In this document: piece after piece, positions 18,452-29,835 of the stretch
Layout of the letters: each line of letters begins with the position of its first letter
How positions within the stretch are numbered: position 1 is the first letter of the stretch
DNA from: Glaciecola sp.
GTDB taxonomy: Bacteria; Pseudomonadota; Gammaproteobacteria; Enterobacterales; Alteromonadaceae
Assembly (NCBI GenBank): GCA_018623155.1
Contig: JAAZVZ010000001.1
Location: 158,437 to 222,436 of the forward strand
DNA: 64,000 bases
Direction of reading: 5' to 3'
Translations under genes and position numbers: made by a program
The notes under the pieces: model-generated
What the model was told of the DNA's origin: nothing
The model's database searches: none
The model's input: only the letters and a program-made list of their open reading frames with translations

Positions 18452-20284
18452 TTATTCGACAGTCACTGACTTTGCCAAATTTCTTGGTTGGTCTACATCC
18501 GTGCCCTTAATGAGTGCGACATAATAAGACAGCAGCTGTAGTGGAATGGTATACACAATTGGTGCAATGGAAGCATGACAATGCGGTACCGGTACCACGC
18601 GCATTGTTTCATCTGACTCAAATCGCGCGTCCTTATCTGCAAAGACATACATAATACCGCCACGTGCACGTACTTCTTCGACGTTGGATTTAAGTTTTTC
18701 GAGTAATTCGTTGTTTGGTGCAACCACAATCACTGGCATTTCGTCATCAATCAATGCCAATGGACCATGCTTTAGCTCTCCTGATGCATAAGCCTCTGCG
18801 TGAATATACGAGATTTCTTTAAGCTTTAATGCGCCTTCCATTGCAATCGGGTATTGCTCACCACGCCCTAAGAACAATGAATGATGTTTATCCGCAAACT
18901 CTTCTGCCAAATCTTCAATGTCACTTGCCAAAGCCAAAGTTTCATCAAGTTTTGCAGGTAAACTTTGTAGGCCTGCAATGATGTCGGCTTTATCCGCATC
19001 CAGCATCCCGTTGTATTTGCCAAGTGCAAGCGTTAACAACAAAAATGCAGTGAGCTGAGTGGTAAAGGCTTTCGTCGATGCAACCCCAATTTCTGCACCT
19101 GCTTTGGTCATAAATGCCATATCTGACTCACGAACTAACGACGAGCCATCCACATTACAAATCGTCAAGCTAGACATATAACCCAGTTCTTGTGCTAGAC
19201 GTAACGCAGCTAGGGTATCTGCCGTTTCGCCCGACTGAGAAATCGTCACCAACAAGCTGTTAGGTTGCACGACTGATTTGCGATAACGAAATTCTGATGC
19301 AATCTCGACATTACACGAGATATTAGCATACTGCTCAAGCCAGTAACGCGCCGTCATGCCCGCATGATAAGACGTCCCGCACGCGATAATTTGTACGTGT
19401 TTGACTTTGCTTAGTAACACGTCTGACCCTTCACCAAAAATGCCTTCTATAGCACCCATGGCATCCAAGCGCCCTGCTAATGCATTGCGCACAACAGTTG
19501 GCTGCTCATACGTCTCTTTAAGCATATAATGACGATACTGTCCTTTATCACCAGCATCGTGTTCTACATTGGATTCGATGATCTCTCGCTCAACCTGATT
19601 GCCATCTACATCATAAATCGTTATCGAGCGACGAGTGACTTCGGCCACATCACCTTCTTCTAAGAATATAAAGCGACGTGTTACCGGTAATAATGCCATT
19701 TGGTCGGATGCAATGAAGTTTTCACCAAGACCTAATCCAATGACTAAGGGCGAGCCTGAACGGGCGACAACCACCCGAGACGGATCAGCCTGATCCATAA
19801 TGACTGTGCCGTATGCACCTTCAAATTTTTTGACCGCAGTTTGCACTGCCGCTAATAATGAATCATGACTCTCCAATAACGCATGTACTGTATGTGCGAT
19901 GGTTTCAGTATCTGTATCGGTCGCAATGGTATAACCTTGAGCAGAGAGCTCTTCACGCAACGCTTGAAAATTTTCAATAATCCCGTTGTGCACCACCGCG
20001 ATACGAGATGAAGAGGTATGGGGATGGGCGTTGTTTTCGGTTACGCCGCCGTGCGTTGCCCAGCGAGTATGTGCGATTCCCGTAGAACCTTTAGTGTTGT
20101 CATCCGTGATCGCATCTGCAAGAGCCTGAACTTTGCCCGTACGTCTCACCCGAGTGAATTCGCCACCCGCCGTCAACAATGCCACTCCAGCAGAGTCATA
20201 CCCACGATATTCTAGGCGTTTTAATCCTTCTAACAAAATTTCCACTACGTTGCGTTCGGCAACAGCACCAACAATTCCACACAT
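18452..20284 (-). CDS. glmS: glutamine--fructose-6-phosphate aminotransferase (isomerizing)
   Basis: A 610-residue enzyme that makes glucosamine 6-phosphate from fructose 6-phosphate and glutamine, the first step of UDP-GlcNAc synthesis. It starts [12 protein letters not shown] with the nucleophile Cys2 of the N-terminal glutaminase domain (about 1-220, including RWATHGG and HNGIIEN). Two SIS domains follow ([40 protein letters not shown]) and the C-terminus [11 protein letters not shown] is the family end. The ATG at 20284 is two bases from the stop codon of a DeoR-family regulator, so the two are one operon. No glmS ribozyme-like leader fits in this arrangement. Confidence 0.97.
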   Translation of the reverse strand: MCGIVGAVAERNVVEILLEGLKRLEYRGYDSAGVALLTAGGEFTRVRRTGKVQALADAITDDNTKGSTGIAHTRWATHGGVTENNAHPHTSSSRIAVVHNGIIENFQALREELSAQGYTIATDTDTETIAHTVHALLESHDSLLAAVQTAVKKFEGAYGTVIMDQADPSRVVVARSGSPLVIGLGLGENFIASDQMALLPVTRRFIFLEEGDVAEVTRRSITIYDVDGNQVEREIIESNVEHDAGDKGQYRHYMLKETYEQPTVVRNALAGRLDAMGAIEGIFGEGSDVLLSKVKHVQIIACGTSYHAGMTARYWLEQYANISCNVEIASEFRYRKSVVQPNSLLVTISQSGETADTLAALRLAQELGYMSSLTICNVDGSSLVRESDMAFMTKAGAEIGVASTKAFTTQLTAFLLLTLALGKYNGMLDADKADIIAGLQSLPAKLDETLALASDIEDLAEEFADKHHSLFLGRGEQYPIAMEGALKLKEISYIHAEAYASGELKHGPLALIDDEMPVIVVAPNNELLEKLKSNVEEVRARGGIMYVFADKDARFESDETMRVVPVPHCHASIAPIVYTIPLQLLSYYVALIKGTDVDQPRNLAKSVTVE

Positions 20285-20286
20285 AA

Positions 20287-21042
20287 TTACTCTCCTTCTT
20301 CCGCTAATAACACTTGTACCTGATGAGTACGGATCTGCTTAACGGCTACATCTGCAATAAGGTTATCGGTCACAAAATGTGAAATCTGTGACCATGCTAG
20401 TTCGATATTCGGCATTTTCTTATTTAATTTATCTGATTCAGCCATCAAAACAGTGTGTTCAGACACTTCTGACATGACTTGACTGAGTTTAGTTAATTCG
20501 TGAAACGTTGCAGTACCGGTTTCGACATCCACACCTGATGCCCCTACAAACGCCCACTCAAAATTGTATGATGCAATCATTTTCTCTGACATTTGCCCTT
20601 GAAATGAATGCGAAACCGGATCCCAAGTCCCACCACACATCAATATCGTCGCATTATTACTGCGTTCTGTTAGCGCTGTGGCAATCGGTAACGAATTTGT
20701 CATAACGACAATGTCCGGTATTAGCTGCAAAAATGGTAACAGATGTGCTGTCGTCGAGCCGCTATCAACAATTATTCGAGCACCAGGCTGAATAAGGCTA
20801 GCAGCGACCTTCGCAATGGCTTGTTTTACTGTAGAGTGAGGTTGTGTTGCTGAGGATTTTTCAGGAACTAAAACGGCCCCACCGTGTGTACGGATACAAA
20901 TTCTATCCCGCTCAAGCTGTGACAAATACTTTCGAATCGAAACCTCAGAAATACCCAATAACTCTGACAAGCCTGAAACGGATACAGATTCATGCTTAAA
21001 AAGCTGTTTTTTGATTAAATTACGATTATCAGCGACGGCCAT
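20287..21042 (-). CDS. DeoR-family regulator co-transcribed with glmS
   Basis: A 251-residue DeoR-family repressor. The N-terminal winged helix-turn-helix covers about 15-60 ([25 protein letters not shown] then [12 protein letters not shown] [10 protein letters not shown]). The sensor domain shows [32 protein letters not shown] and VLMAESDK, typical of proteins that sense a phosphorylated sugar. Being immediately before glmS suggests control of amino-sugar synthesis, with glucosamine 6-phosphate or a relative as effector (inference). An inverted repeat just upstream suggests autoregulation. It is a clear paralogue of the glpR product in this window. Confidence 0.86.
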   Translation of the reverse strand: MAVADNRNLIKKQLFKHESVSVSGLSELLGISEVSIRKYLSQLERDRICIRTHGGAVLVPEKSSATQPHSTVKQAIAKVAASLIQPGARIIVDSGSTTAHLLPFLQLIPDIVVMTNSLPIATALTERSNNATILMCGGTWDPVSHSFQGQMSEKMIASYNFEWAFVGASGVDVETGTATFHELTKLSQVMSEVSEHTVLMAESDKLNKKMPNIELAWSQISHFVTDNLIADVAVKQIRTHQVQVLLAEEGE

Positions 21043-21057
21043 GGCACATTTAAATTT

Positions 21058-21096
21058 CGAAACGAAACTTAATTATACGCAATAAATTTCGTTTCG
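21058..21096. promoter_or_regulatory. inverted-repeat operator of the DeoR-glmS operon
   Basis: CGAAACGAAA (21058-21067) and TTTCGTTTCG (21087-21096) are perfect inverted repeats separated by 19 bases, starting 15 bases upstream of the regulator start codon. DeoR-family proteins often bind such repeats in their own promoters. The TTTCGTTT core is shared with the GlpR sites at 10171 and 11010. Confidence 0.65.
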
Positions 21097-21193
21097 CAAT
21101 TATCTTATTCTAATCCTTTTTCTTAATAGGTGATTTGAACAACAGTTCAAAGCTTGCGACAATATACTTTTAAAATAACATGTCTTAATTTTA

Positions 21194-22042
21194 ATGACCT
21201 CATCCATCCCCTCTCATTGGTTATGTCCCGCATGCCAACTCCCACTTAGACAAACAGAGCAAACCTTAGGATGTGACAACCAGCATCAATATGATGTAGC
21301 CAAACAGGGATATGTGAACTTGCACCTTGTGCAACACAAAAAAAGCAAACACCCTGGTGATTCACCTGAGATGGTCACCGCGCGGCGGTCGTTTTTATCT
21401 CAAGGACATTATCAGCCTCTGGCAGAACATCTTAGCCAATTAATCGCGCATCACCATGCAATCACGGATATGAGTCTTTTTGATGCAGGCTGCGGAGAAG
21501 GATATTACGTTTCAACACTACGTGGGCTACTGCAAACGTTATACCCTGAAGCGACATATTCTGGGATTGACATTGCCAAATCAGCTGTTGCAAAAGCTGC
21601 TAAGCGATTATCAGACGGTCACTTTGCCGTTGCAAGTACGTTTGCCATCCCTGTCGCGTCACACGTTAAGTCGATAGCCATTCAAATCTTCGCACCTTCA
21701 TCTGCAGCAGAAATACATCGCATATTGGCTGATGATGGTATTTGGATCACAGTTGACCCCGCGCAAGACCACTTATTCGAGCTCAAAGAGTGCGTCTATG
21801 ATGCGCCGGCAAGGCATGAAATTGATAAAAGTTGTCCAGAGGGATTCGAGTTACTAAAAACAGAAACTTTGAAATTTGCGATCGATGTACAAAAACACCC
21901 AAATACCCGTGAAGCGCTATTACAAATGACGCCATTTTACTGGAGCATTTCAGAAGAGAAACGCGCGCTACTGACCAAACGACTGAGGCAAGCACACGCA
22001 CATTTTCATATCAAAGTCATGCGAAAAACCGCTGACAAATAA
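21194..22042 (+). CDS. rlmA: 23S rRNA (guanine-N1)-methyltransferase RlmA-type
   Basis: A 282-residue methyltransferase. The N-terminal zinc finger WLCPACQLPL...LGCDNQHQYDVAKQGYVNLH and the adjacent PGDSPEMVTARRSFLSQGHYQPLA are characteristic of RlmA, which methylates G745 in helix 35 of 23S rRNA in Gram-negative bacteria. The SAM-binding motif I is LFDAGCGEGYYVSTL. The ATG at 21194 has no evident ribosome binding site. The gene lies between the divergent DeoR-glmS operon and convergent glmU; its stop codon directly abuts that of glmU. Confidence 0.92.
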   Translation: MTSSIPSHWLCPACQLPLRQTEQTLGCDNQHQYDVAKQGYVNLHLVQHKKSKHPGDSPEMVTARRSFLSQGHYQPLAEHLSQLIAHHHAITDMSLFDAGCGEGYYVSTLRGLLQTLYPEATYSGIDIAKSAVAKAAKRLSDGHFAVASTFAIPVASHVKSIAIQIFAPSSAAEIHRILADDGIWITVDPAQDHLFELKECVYDAPARHEIDKSCPEGFELLKTETLKFAIDVQKHPNTREALLQMTPFYWSISEEKRALLTKRLRQAHAHFHIKVMRKTADK

Positions 22043-23401
22043 CTACTTTTTAGTAGGCCGTTCCCATCCGCTCAAATTGCGTTGTTTGGCTCGTGCAATG
22101 GCTAATTCGCCATCTAGGACAGTTTTAGTTAGGACCGAACCCGCTCCTACCGTCGCCTGTTCACCAATTTCAACAGGTGCCACCAAGGATGAATTCGAAC
22201 CAATAAATGCGCCATCACCAATAACGGTTTTGGATTTGTTGACGCCATCATAGTTACAGGTAATGGTTCCAGCCCCGATATTTGCCCCTTCACCTACTGT
22301 TGTGTCACCAAGATAAGTCAAATGATTGGCTTTAGAACCTTTGCCAAGATACGTTTTTTTCATCTCAACAAAGTTACCTACTTTCGCGCCTTGAGCCATC
22401 TCTGCACCTGGTCGTAAGCGTGCATATGGTCCGACTTGGCAGTATTCACCTACGATCGCTTCTTGCACAATACTAAAGGCTTCGATGACTGCACCATCCG
22501 CGATACGACAATTTTGTAACACACAGTTAGGCCCGATTTGCACGTTATTGCCAAGAACCACATCCCCTTCAAAAACGCAGTTCACATCTATAAACACATC
22601 GTTACCAACAGTTAAGGAACCGCGGACATCGAAGCGACATGGATCGGCAAGTGATGCACCATTAAGCATTGCCATTTCTGCTTGCTCATGCTGATAGGCA
22701 CACTCTAATTTTGCTAGCTGGACACGGTTATTGACACCTTCCACTTCAACCGGGGTATCTGGATGTGCGGCCCTAATTTGTTTGCCTTCATCGGCGGCCA
22801 TCGCAATGACATCCGTCAAATAAAACTCACCTTGTGCATTGTCATTATTCAGCTGTCCTAACCAACGTTTGAGATCAGCTCCGCCCATCACCATCATCCC
22901 GGTATTGATTTCAGTAATCGCTCGTTGTGCATCACTTGCATCTTTATGCTCAACAATCGCGGTAATATTTTCACCGTCACGAATGATACGCCCCATGCCC
23001 GTCGGGTCGTCCAAATGCACGGTTAACAAGGCCAAATCTGCTGATGCTTTGGCCTCTAACAATCTACCCAATGTGGTGGCTTTGATCAGTGGCGCATCAC
23101 CAACCAAAATAAGCACATCAGCATCATCAGCGATATGGGGTATTGCTTGTTGTACGGCATGACCGGTACCAAGTTGCTCAGCTTGCAAACACCAGTTCAA
23201 ATTATCGTGCTTAACGGCAGCTTGTAACTGTTCTGCACCATGACCATAAACGAGATTGACTTGTTCTGCACCTAAGCTATCCACAGTATCAATGATGTGT
23301 TGAACCATAGCTTTGCCGCCAATCGGATGCAGGACCTTAGGGAGAGATGATTTCATGCGCGTGCCTTTCCCGGCCGCAAGGATGACTACTGATAATGACA
23401 T
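22043..23401 (-). CDS. glmU: bifunctional GlcN-1-P acetyltransferase / GlcNAc-1-P uridylyltransferase
   Basis: A 452-residue enzyme that makes UDP-GlcNAc from glucosamine 1-phosphate. The N-terminal uridylyltransferase has [31 protein letters not shown] and GDAPLI. The C-terminal left-handed beta-helix acetyltransferase has hexapeptide repeats ([21 protein letters not shown] and on) and YGDTTV-like [24 protein letters not shown]. The ATG at 23401, with AAGGA upstream, matches the family start; an upstream in-frame ATG is ignored. It is the second amino-sugar gene within 2 kb of glmS, though on a separate transcript. Confidence 0.97.
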   Translation of the reverse strand: MSLSVVILAAGKGTRMKSSLPKVLHPIGGKAMVQHIIDTVDSLGAEQVNLVYGHGAEQLQAAVKHDNLNWCLQAEQLGTGHAVQQAIPHIADDADVLILVGDAPLIKATTLGRLLEAKASADLALLTVHLDDPTGMGRIIRDGENITAIVEHKDASDAQRAITEINTGMMVMGGADLKRWLGQLNNDNAQGEFYLTDVIAMAADEGKQIRAAHPDTPVEVEGVNNRVQLAKLECAYQHEQAEMAMLNGASLADPCRFDVRGSLTVGNDVFIDVNCVFEGDVVLGNNVQIGPNCVLQNCRIADGAVIEAFSIVQEAIVGEYCQVGPYARLRPGAEMAQGAKVGNFVEMKKTYLGKGSKANHLTYLGDTTVGEGANIGAGTITCNYDGVNKSKTVIGDGAFIGSNSSLVAPVEIGEQATVGAGSVLTKTVLDGELAIARAKQRNLSGWERPTKK

Positions 23402-23470
23402 TCTTGTCTGTTCCTTTTGTCTAAGTTGCAATAGTGTAGCGAAAAGCGAAGGATGTGTAAAAGTAGAAAA

Positions 23471-24355
23471 TTATTTTGAGTTGAGCCATTGCCATGCCCG
23501 ATCAAACCCACCGCTCGTTAGCATCACTCCTAGCAAGATGATCACTGCGCCCAGAAGCATTAAATGAGATATCGTTTCATTCAACAGCCACCAGCCCCAA
23601 ATCAGACCAAACACGGGGACAATATACCCAACATATATCGCTTTGGAGGCACCAATTTTGCCAATCAAATCAAAATACATCATATACGCAATCCCTGTAC
23701 ACACCACCGCCAAAAACAACACGGCTCCCCATGCTTCCAACGATGGCATGGTAGTGACAGGGTACATGACAACCAAAGGCAATAACACAACCGCTGACAC
23801 TAACTGTGACCCAGCCGCTACAGCAAGTGGCTTCGCACCGGTTAAGTACTTTTTGAAATAACAAATCGCAACGCCATAACAGAAGGTTGCAATCAGACAA
23901 GCAAACACTGGCATTAAGGTAACGCCTTTTAAGTTAAGTGATTCATAGCTAAGTAAGTACACACCAACCACGCCGCAAGCAAAGCCTATTTTTGCCGCAT
24001 GTGAAATTGTTTCACGCAACCACAGCCAAGCCAATAACGCACCAAATATACCTGCGGTTCCGTTTAACAGGGCAGTGAGAGCAGAGGGCAAATGCAACGA
24101 CCCATAAGCAAAAAAACAAAATGGAATCGCTGTATTTAATAAACCAACCACAATCACATGACGCCAATGAGTAAACATCTCAGACGTTTGTTTGAACCAG
24201 ACCACAAATGGCAACAATATTAGTGCGGCAAGCAAAGCGCGTATCTCGACCATGACAAAGATTCCAAACTCAGGGGCTGCAATGCGCATCAACATGAAAG
24301 ACGCACCCCAAATAGCGCCTAATACAATTAATTCAACAAAATCCTTGAATGGCAT
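23471..24355 (-). CDS. EamA/DMT-family transporter
   Basis: A 294-residue inner-membrane protein with about ten hydrophobic segments and two EamA repeats; typical landmarks are LIVLGAIWGASFMLMRIAAPEF, LPSALTALLNGTAGIFGALLAWLWLRE and, in the second half, ASKAIYVGYIVPVFGLIWGWWLLNE. The family exports metabolites or amino acids; the substrate here is unknown. The ATG at 24355 lies four bases after the ogt stop codon, so it is the third gene of an alkA-ogt-transporter operon. A longer in-frame extension over ogt is rejected. Confidence 0.88.
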   Translation of the reverse strand: MPFKDFVELIVLGAIWGASFMLMRIAAPEFGIFVMVEIRALLAALILLPFVVWFKQTSEMFTHWRHVIVVGLLNTAIPFCFFAYGSLHLPSALTALLNGTAGIFGALLAWLWLRETISHAAKIGFACGVVGVYLLSYESLNLKGVTLMPVFACLIATFCYGVAICYFKKYLTGAKPLAVAAGSQLVSAVVLLPLVVMYPVTTMPSLEAWGAVLFLAVVCTGIAYMMYFDLIGKIGASKAIYVGYIVPVFGLIWGWWLLNETISHLMLLGAVIILLGVMLTSGGFDRAWQWLNSK

Positions 24356-24359
24356 GAAT

Positions 24360-24839
24360 CTAAAAAAATCCTCGTTGCGGGTTCTCATGCGCAAGCAATG
24401 CAGATTTGATATCCAAACCGCCAGCATAACCAGTTAATTTTCCGTTTGCACCAATAACACGATGGCAAGGAATGATGATCGCAATTGGGTTTTTGCTATT
24501 TGCATTGCCCACAGAACGGCTCCCTGTAGGCTGACCAATGTACTTAGCTAACTGTACATAACTCCAAGTCTGACCGAATTCAATTTGCTGCAACGCGGCC
24601 CATACTTTGTGCTGATAAGCTGTCCCAACCGGTGCAAGAGGTAATGAAAAGTGCTTGCGATGACCAGTAAAATAGTCAATGAGTTGCGTAACACAAGATT
24701 GGGTTAAGGCATTGGGTACATCTTGGGCCATGCGATCAACAAAAGTAACTGCAGTGATGGCTTCATCAGTCGCGACTACTCGGACCGGTTTGAATGGGGT
24801 TGAAATATATTGCTCAAAAACAGCATCTTTATATATCAA
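24360..24839 (-). CDS. ogt: methylated-DNA--protein-cysteine methyltransferase, TTG start
   Basis: Suicide repair protein that takes the alkyl group from O6-alkylguanine onto its own cysteine. The active site is IPCHRVIG with the acceptor cysteine, followed by [20 protein letters not shown]; the DNA-binding helix is ...[16 protein letters not shown]. The longest frame would start at 24935 and overlap alkA by 107 bases. I prefer TTG at 24839 (159 residues, normal family size), preceded by GGGAG about ten bases earlier and overlapping the end of alkA by 11 bases, which suggests translational coupling. Repairs alongside alkA. Confidence 0.85.
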   Translation of the reverse strand: MIYKDAVFEQYISTPFKPVRVVATDEAITAVTFVDRMAQDVPNALTQSCVTQLIDYFTGHRKHFSLPLAPVGTAYQHKVWAALQQIEFGQTWSYVQLAKYIGQPTGSRSVGNANSKNPIAIIIPCHRVIGANGKLTGYAGGLDIKSALLAHENPQRGFF

Positions 24840-25602
24840 GGCTGGACCACTCCCACGTTTGCAAACACAAGTAACTGCGCCACGGTATCGCTTTATTGGC
24901 ATCAATGTCAAAACGTGTGAGCATCTTTTTGACAATCAGATCATTGGCCAAATAGATATCCGGCAAAGCAAAGCCTCGCAATCGCACATAATTTAACGTC
25001 CATTCGCCGATTCCTTTGATTGCAATCAACTCATCGAGTTGCTCGGAGGAAGTCAATTCACCTATTTGGGCTATGGCATCGCACACATCGGCAATTGTTT
25101 TTTTGCGTCGCTCTGGCATACCTAAACCAGAAAAATCAGTTCGAGTGCATAACTCTGGGCTAGGGAAGTCGGTTTGAGGGCCATGTTGTTGCTCAACGAG
25201 TTCAACCAACAAATTGATTTGTTTTACCGCTGCAGTCACGGAAACTTGCTGACCGACAATCGCTCGTAACAAAGCTTCAAATGGCGACCAACATCCAGCA
25301 ATAGACAAACTAGACGAAAGCATATCAGCTTGAACACCAGCCCTGATCAAAGACGGTTTTGCTTCTTGCCAAGGTGTTTGACAGCCAAGGACTCTGGATA
25401 ATACGGCTAACGTTTGAGGGGTGTTCGTGCCGAGAACCGAAAACGCATTTTCACCTGGAATATAAGTTGCCTCAATGTTACCCCCTGTAGTCACTCTTTG
25501 ATAAAAATGACTGCCCACGGTTTCCAATCGGCTCAAAGCTCGACGTGATAAGAAGTCACGCACTGGCGACCACTGATAACCTTCTGCACACGCCAATTGC
25601 AT
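24829..25602 (-). CDS. alkA: DNA-3-methyladenine glycosylase II (AlkA-type)
   Basis: A 257-residue helix-hairpin-helix glycosylase that removes alkylated purines. The mixed N-terminal domain begins [15 protein letters not shown]; the HhH core is [20 protein letters not shown], then [32 protein letters not shown], where the aspartate of ANDLIVKK is the catalytic one by family alignment. It ends [13 protein letters not shown], the normal C-terminus. The ATG at 25602 follows AAGGT. It leads the operon alkA-ogt-EamA and overlaps ogt. No Ada-type regulator is adjacent, so control by the adaptive response is not shown. Confidence 0.9.
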   Translation of the reverse strand: MQLACAEGYQWSPVRDFLSRRALSRLETVGSHFYQRVTTGGNIEATYIPGENAFSVLGTNTPQTLAVLSRVLGCQTPWQEAKPSLIRAGVQADMLSSSLSIAGCWSPFEALLRAIVGQQVSVTAAVKQINLLVELVEQQHGPQTDFPSPELCTRTDFSGLGMPERRKKTIADVCDAIAQIGELTSSEQLDELIAIKGIGEWTLNYVRLRGFALPDIYLANDLIVKKMLTRFDIDANKAIPWRSYLCLQTWEWSSLDI

Positions 25603-25614
25603 AAGGACCTTCCT

Positions 25615-27597
25615 TTACCGTTTTAGGTAAGTGTAGCCTGACAAACAGTTTTCGTAGAAGTCAGTTAACTTAACCCCCTCACGAGGTTTGATGTTTCCGG
25701 CAGCGACTTGTTTGTCAATCAAGCGCTTGATATCTTTAGCCATGGAATCTGGGTTATATTGCATAATGGAAAGTACACTTTCTACGGAAGAGCCTCGCAC
25801 AACCTCCTCAATATAAAAATCCTGTGGATCGTCATCATGACTAAAAATATGTACTTCATTCAACCGCCCAAACAAGTTGTGCATATCGCCCATCACGTCT
25901 TGATACGCGCCTGTCAAAAATAAGCCAATATAATAGTTCTCTTCGCTGCGCAACTGATGCATTGGGATCACATTGGAGATCTCACGCCCCACAGTAAACT
26001 GATCAATCTTGCCATCCGAGTCACATGTTATATCCACCAGTGAACAATTGACGTCTGGCACTTCGTTCATCCGAGTTAATGGCACAACAGGGAGAACTTG
26101 ATCGATTGCCCAAGTATCGGCTGCAGATTGAAAAATAGAGAAATTACATAGATATTGGCTCGATAAATCAAAATCCAACTGTTCCAATTCTTCTGGCACA
26201 AACTCAGCCGAGCGAAGTTGCTCGCGCACACGATTCATGATTTGCCAGTAAATTGTCTCGACTTTGGCAACTTCTTCAATATCTAATACGCGAAATTTAA
26301 ACGCCGCGTCTGCTTGCTCTTTGTATTGACTAGCATCATTAAAGACTTCTTGCATATTCTCTTTGTTGATATCAGTTTGACTCAACTCTCGAATATTGGT
26401 CACCAAAATATGTTCATCATCCTTCACAGATGTGTCTACTGCAGAGCTGTCTGGACGGATTTCACCAACAATCTCAGTGATCACACAACTGTGATGAGCG
26501 GTAATAGCACGACCTGATTCACTTACTAGTGTAGGGTGAGGAACTTTTTCTAAGTCACACACCTCTTGCATGCCATACACGACATCCGCCACATATTCAT
26601 CTAAGGAGTAATTCCGTGATGAATCATTGGTGGATTTACTGCCATCGTAATCAATCCCTAAACCACCACCGACATCCACGTATTGTAATGGAAACCCCAA
26701 ATGATGCATTTCAGCATAGATCAAGGCCCCTTCGTTAATTGCTTCTTTTACCGCGCGGATATCCGTTAGTTGTGAACCTATATGAAAATGCAACAGCTGT
26801 AAGCAGTGTCCCATTCCTTCACTTTCTAAGTACCGCGCAGCGTTGATGATTTCACTAATAGTCAAACCAAATTTAGCGCGATCGCCTCCTGAGCCTTCCC
26901 ATTTGCCACGCCCTTTGACTGAGAGCTTCGCTCGAACACCAATCATCGGTTCAATACCAACGTCTTTGGCTACTTTCACAATCAAATATAACTCAGAAAA
27001 CTTCTCTACTACGATAAGCACTTTACGTCCAAGTTTCTGAGCTAAAAACGCCAGTTTTATGAATTCTTCGTCTTTATAGCCATTGAGGATCGTCAACGCA
27101 TCTGGTGTCGTGTTATACGCCATTACGGTTAGGAGCTCAGCTTTTGAACCAGCCTCTAAACCATAATGATAGGGTATGCCAGCATCGACAATCTCTTCTA
27201 CCACTTCCCGCATCTGGTTGACTTTGACTGGGTACACACCTCGGTATAAGCCTTGGTAATTAGCCTCTTCAATAATCCGGTTGAACGTCTCGTTGAGTTG
27301 GGCAACTTGAGCTCTTAATACATCGTGGAAACGCACTACTACAGGTAACTGTATCCCTTCCTCTCGGATTTCTTCAATCACAGCTGTAAAATCGATCTGC
27401 ATATGAGGACGAGCGGTATCAGGCGTCACACACAAGTTGCCATTTTGCCCAATGGCAAAATAACCTGCGCCCCATTTAGACACACCATATAATGCGTCGG
27501 CTTCCTCTATATTCCAGTCTTTTTGTAATGAATGTTCGATCATCTTTGTCAGATCCAGATGGCTTGATGTAAGCGATTTCGCAAACGGCGAAAGCAT
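25615..27597 (-). CDS. speA: biosynthetic arginine decarboxylase
   Basis: A 660-residue PLP enzyme of the SpeA type converting arginine to agmatine for polyamine synthesis. It contains YQGLYRGVYPVKVNQMREVVEEIV with the PLP lysine, GLEAGSKAELL, LLHFHIGSQLTDI, YVDVGGGLGIDYDGSKS and SESGRAITAHHSC. An ATG at 27597 gives the long form; another at 27543 would start just before the conserved DWNIEEADALYGVSKWGAGYF. Neither has a clear ribosome binding site, so the first 18 residues are uncertain. No speB gene is adjacent. It stops 12 bases upstream of the alkA start. Confidence 0.94.
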   Translation of the reverse strand: MLSPFAKSLTSSHLDLTKMIEHSLQKDWNIEEADALYGVSKWGAGYFAIGQNGNLCVTPDTARPHMQIDFTAVIEEIREEGIQLPVVVRFHDVLRAQVAQLNETFNRIIEEANYQGLYRGVYPVKVNQMREVVEEIVDAGIPYHYGLEAGSKAELLTVMAYNTTPDALTILNGYKDEEFIKLAFLAQKLGRKVLIVVEKFSELYLIVKVAKDVGIEPMIGVRAKLSVKGRGKWEGSGGDRAKFGLTISEIINAARYLESEGMGHCLQLLHFHIGSQLTDIRAVKEAINEGALIYAEMHHLGFPLQYVDVGGGLGIDYDGSKSTNDSSRNYSLDEYVADVVYGMQEVCDLEKVPHPTLVSESGRAITAHHSCVITEIVGEIRPDSSAVDTSVKDDEHILVTNIRELSQTDINKENMQEVFNDASQYKEQADAAFKFRVLDIEEVAKVETIYWQIMNRVREQLRSAEFVPEELEQLDFDLSSQYLCNFSIFQSAADTWAIDQVLPVVPLTRMNEVPDVNCSLVDITCDSDGKIDQFTVGREISNVIPMHQLRSEENYYIGLFLTGAYQDVMGDMHNLFGRLNEVHIFSHDDDPQDFYIEEVVRGSSVESVLSIMQYNPDSMAKDIKRLIDKQVAAGNIKPREGVKLTDFYENCLSGYTYLKR

Positions 27598-27633
27598 AAA
27601 AAACCGAATTATATCGATAAGTCGCCAAAACGC

Positions 27634-27666
27634 GAGAAAAAAACGCCCTGACGGGTCAGGGCGTTT
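27634..27666 (-). terminator. rho-independent terminator of groESL
   Basis: An 11-bp perfect stem AAACGCCCTGA / TCAGGGCGTTT (27641-27651 with 27656-27666) with a four-base loop. Read on the minus strand it is followed by a T run. It lies 25 bases beyond the groEL stop codon. Confidence 0.88.
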
Positions 27667-27690
27667 GGCAATCTAGTATTAGTAATTAAA

Positions 27691-29349
<1,659 letters not shown>

Positions 29350-29364
29350 CTATTTTCGTTAGGC

Positions 29365-29655
29365 TTATTCGACGATCGCAAGGATGTCGCTTTCGCTAAG
29401 AATTAATACTTCTTCGCCGTCTAATTTTTCAGTTTTGACGCCATAGCCATCATTAAAAATGACTTTGTCACCCACTTTAACGTCAAGTGCTTTCACGTCA
29501 CCGTTATCTAACACACGGCCATTACCTACCGCGATAACTTCGCCGCGTGTCGATTTTTCAGCTGCTGAACCAGTCAGTACAATACCACCAGCTGACTTTG
29601 TTTCATGTTCTTCGCGTTTGATGATTACGCGATCATGTAAAGGACGAATTGCCAT
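29365..29655 (-). CDS. groES: co-chaperonin GroES (Hsp10)
   Basis: A 96-residue lid protein of the GroEL chamber: [16 protein letters not shown], the mobile loop [22 protein letters not shown], and [14 protein letters not shown]. The ATG at 29655 with GGAG upstream is chosen over a slightly longer in-frame start. First gene of groES-groEL. Confidence 0.98.
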   Translation of the reverse strand: MAIRPLHDRVIIKREEHETKSAGGIVLTGSAAEKSTRGEVIAVGNGRVLDNGDVKALDVKVGDKVIFNDGYGVKTEKLDGEEVLILSESDILAIVE

Positions 29656-29756
29656 TATTTTATTCTCCATTTGTCATTTCACATTAGGATACATCATTAA
29701 CAAGACTCCTCTTGGGAGTGTGCTACAACGTAAACTAGTGTTACGTCTTGTGTACG

Positions 29757-29785
29757 TATATGGGAATACCCCTGAATAACTCAAG
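29757..29785 (-). promoter_or_regulatory. heat-shock (sigma-32 type) promoter of groESL
   Basis: On the minus strand CTTGAG (29785-29780) and CCCATATA (29764-29757) are separated by 15 bases, matching the sigma-32 pattern CTTGAA ... CCCCATnTA. The predicted start of transcription is about 95 bases before groES. Confidence 0.72.
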
Positions 29786-29835
29786 GGCATTATTGAAATT
29801 TTTTTGATTTTTTTGTCGAAATGATAATGGCAAGA

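Noticed and set aside
20287..20290. glmS self-cleaving ribozyme or riboswitch
   Set aside because: Only two bases separate the regulator from glmS, and this RNA class is known from Gram-positive bacteria.
24839..24935. N-terminal extension of ogt to 24935
   Set aside because: Overlaps the conserved end of alkA; a TTG with better ribosome binding sequence explains the normal length.
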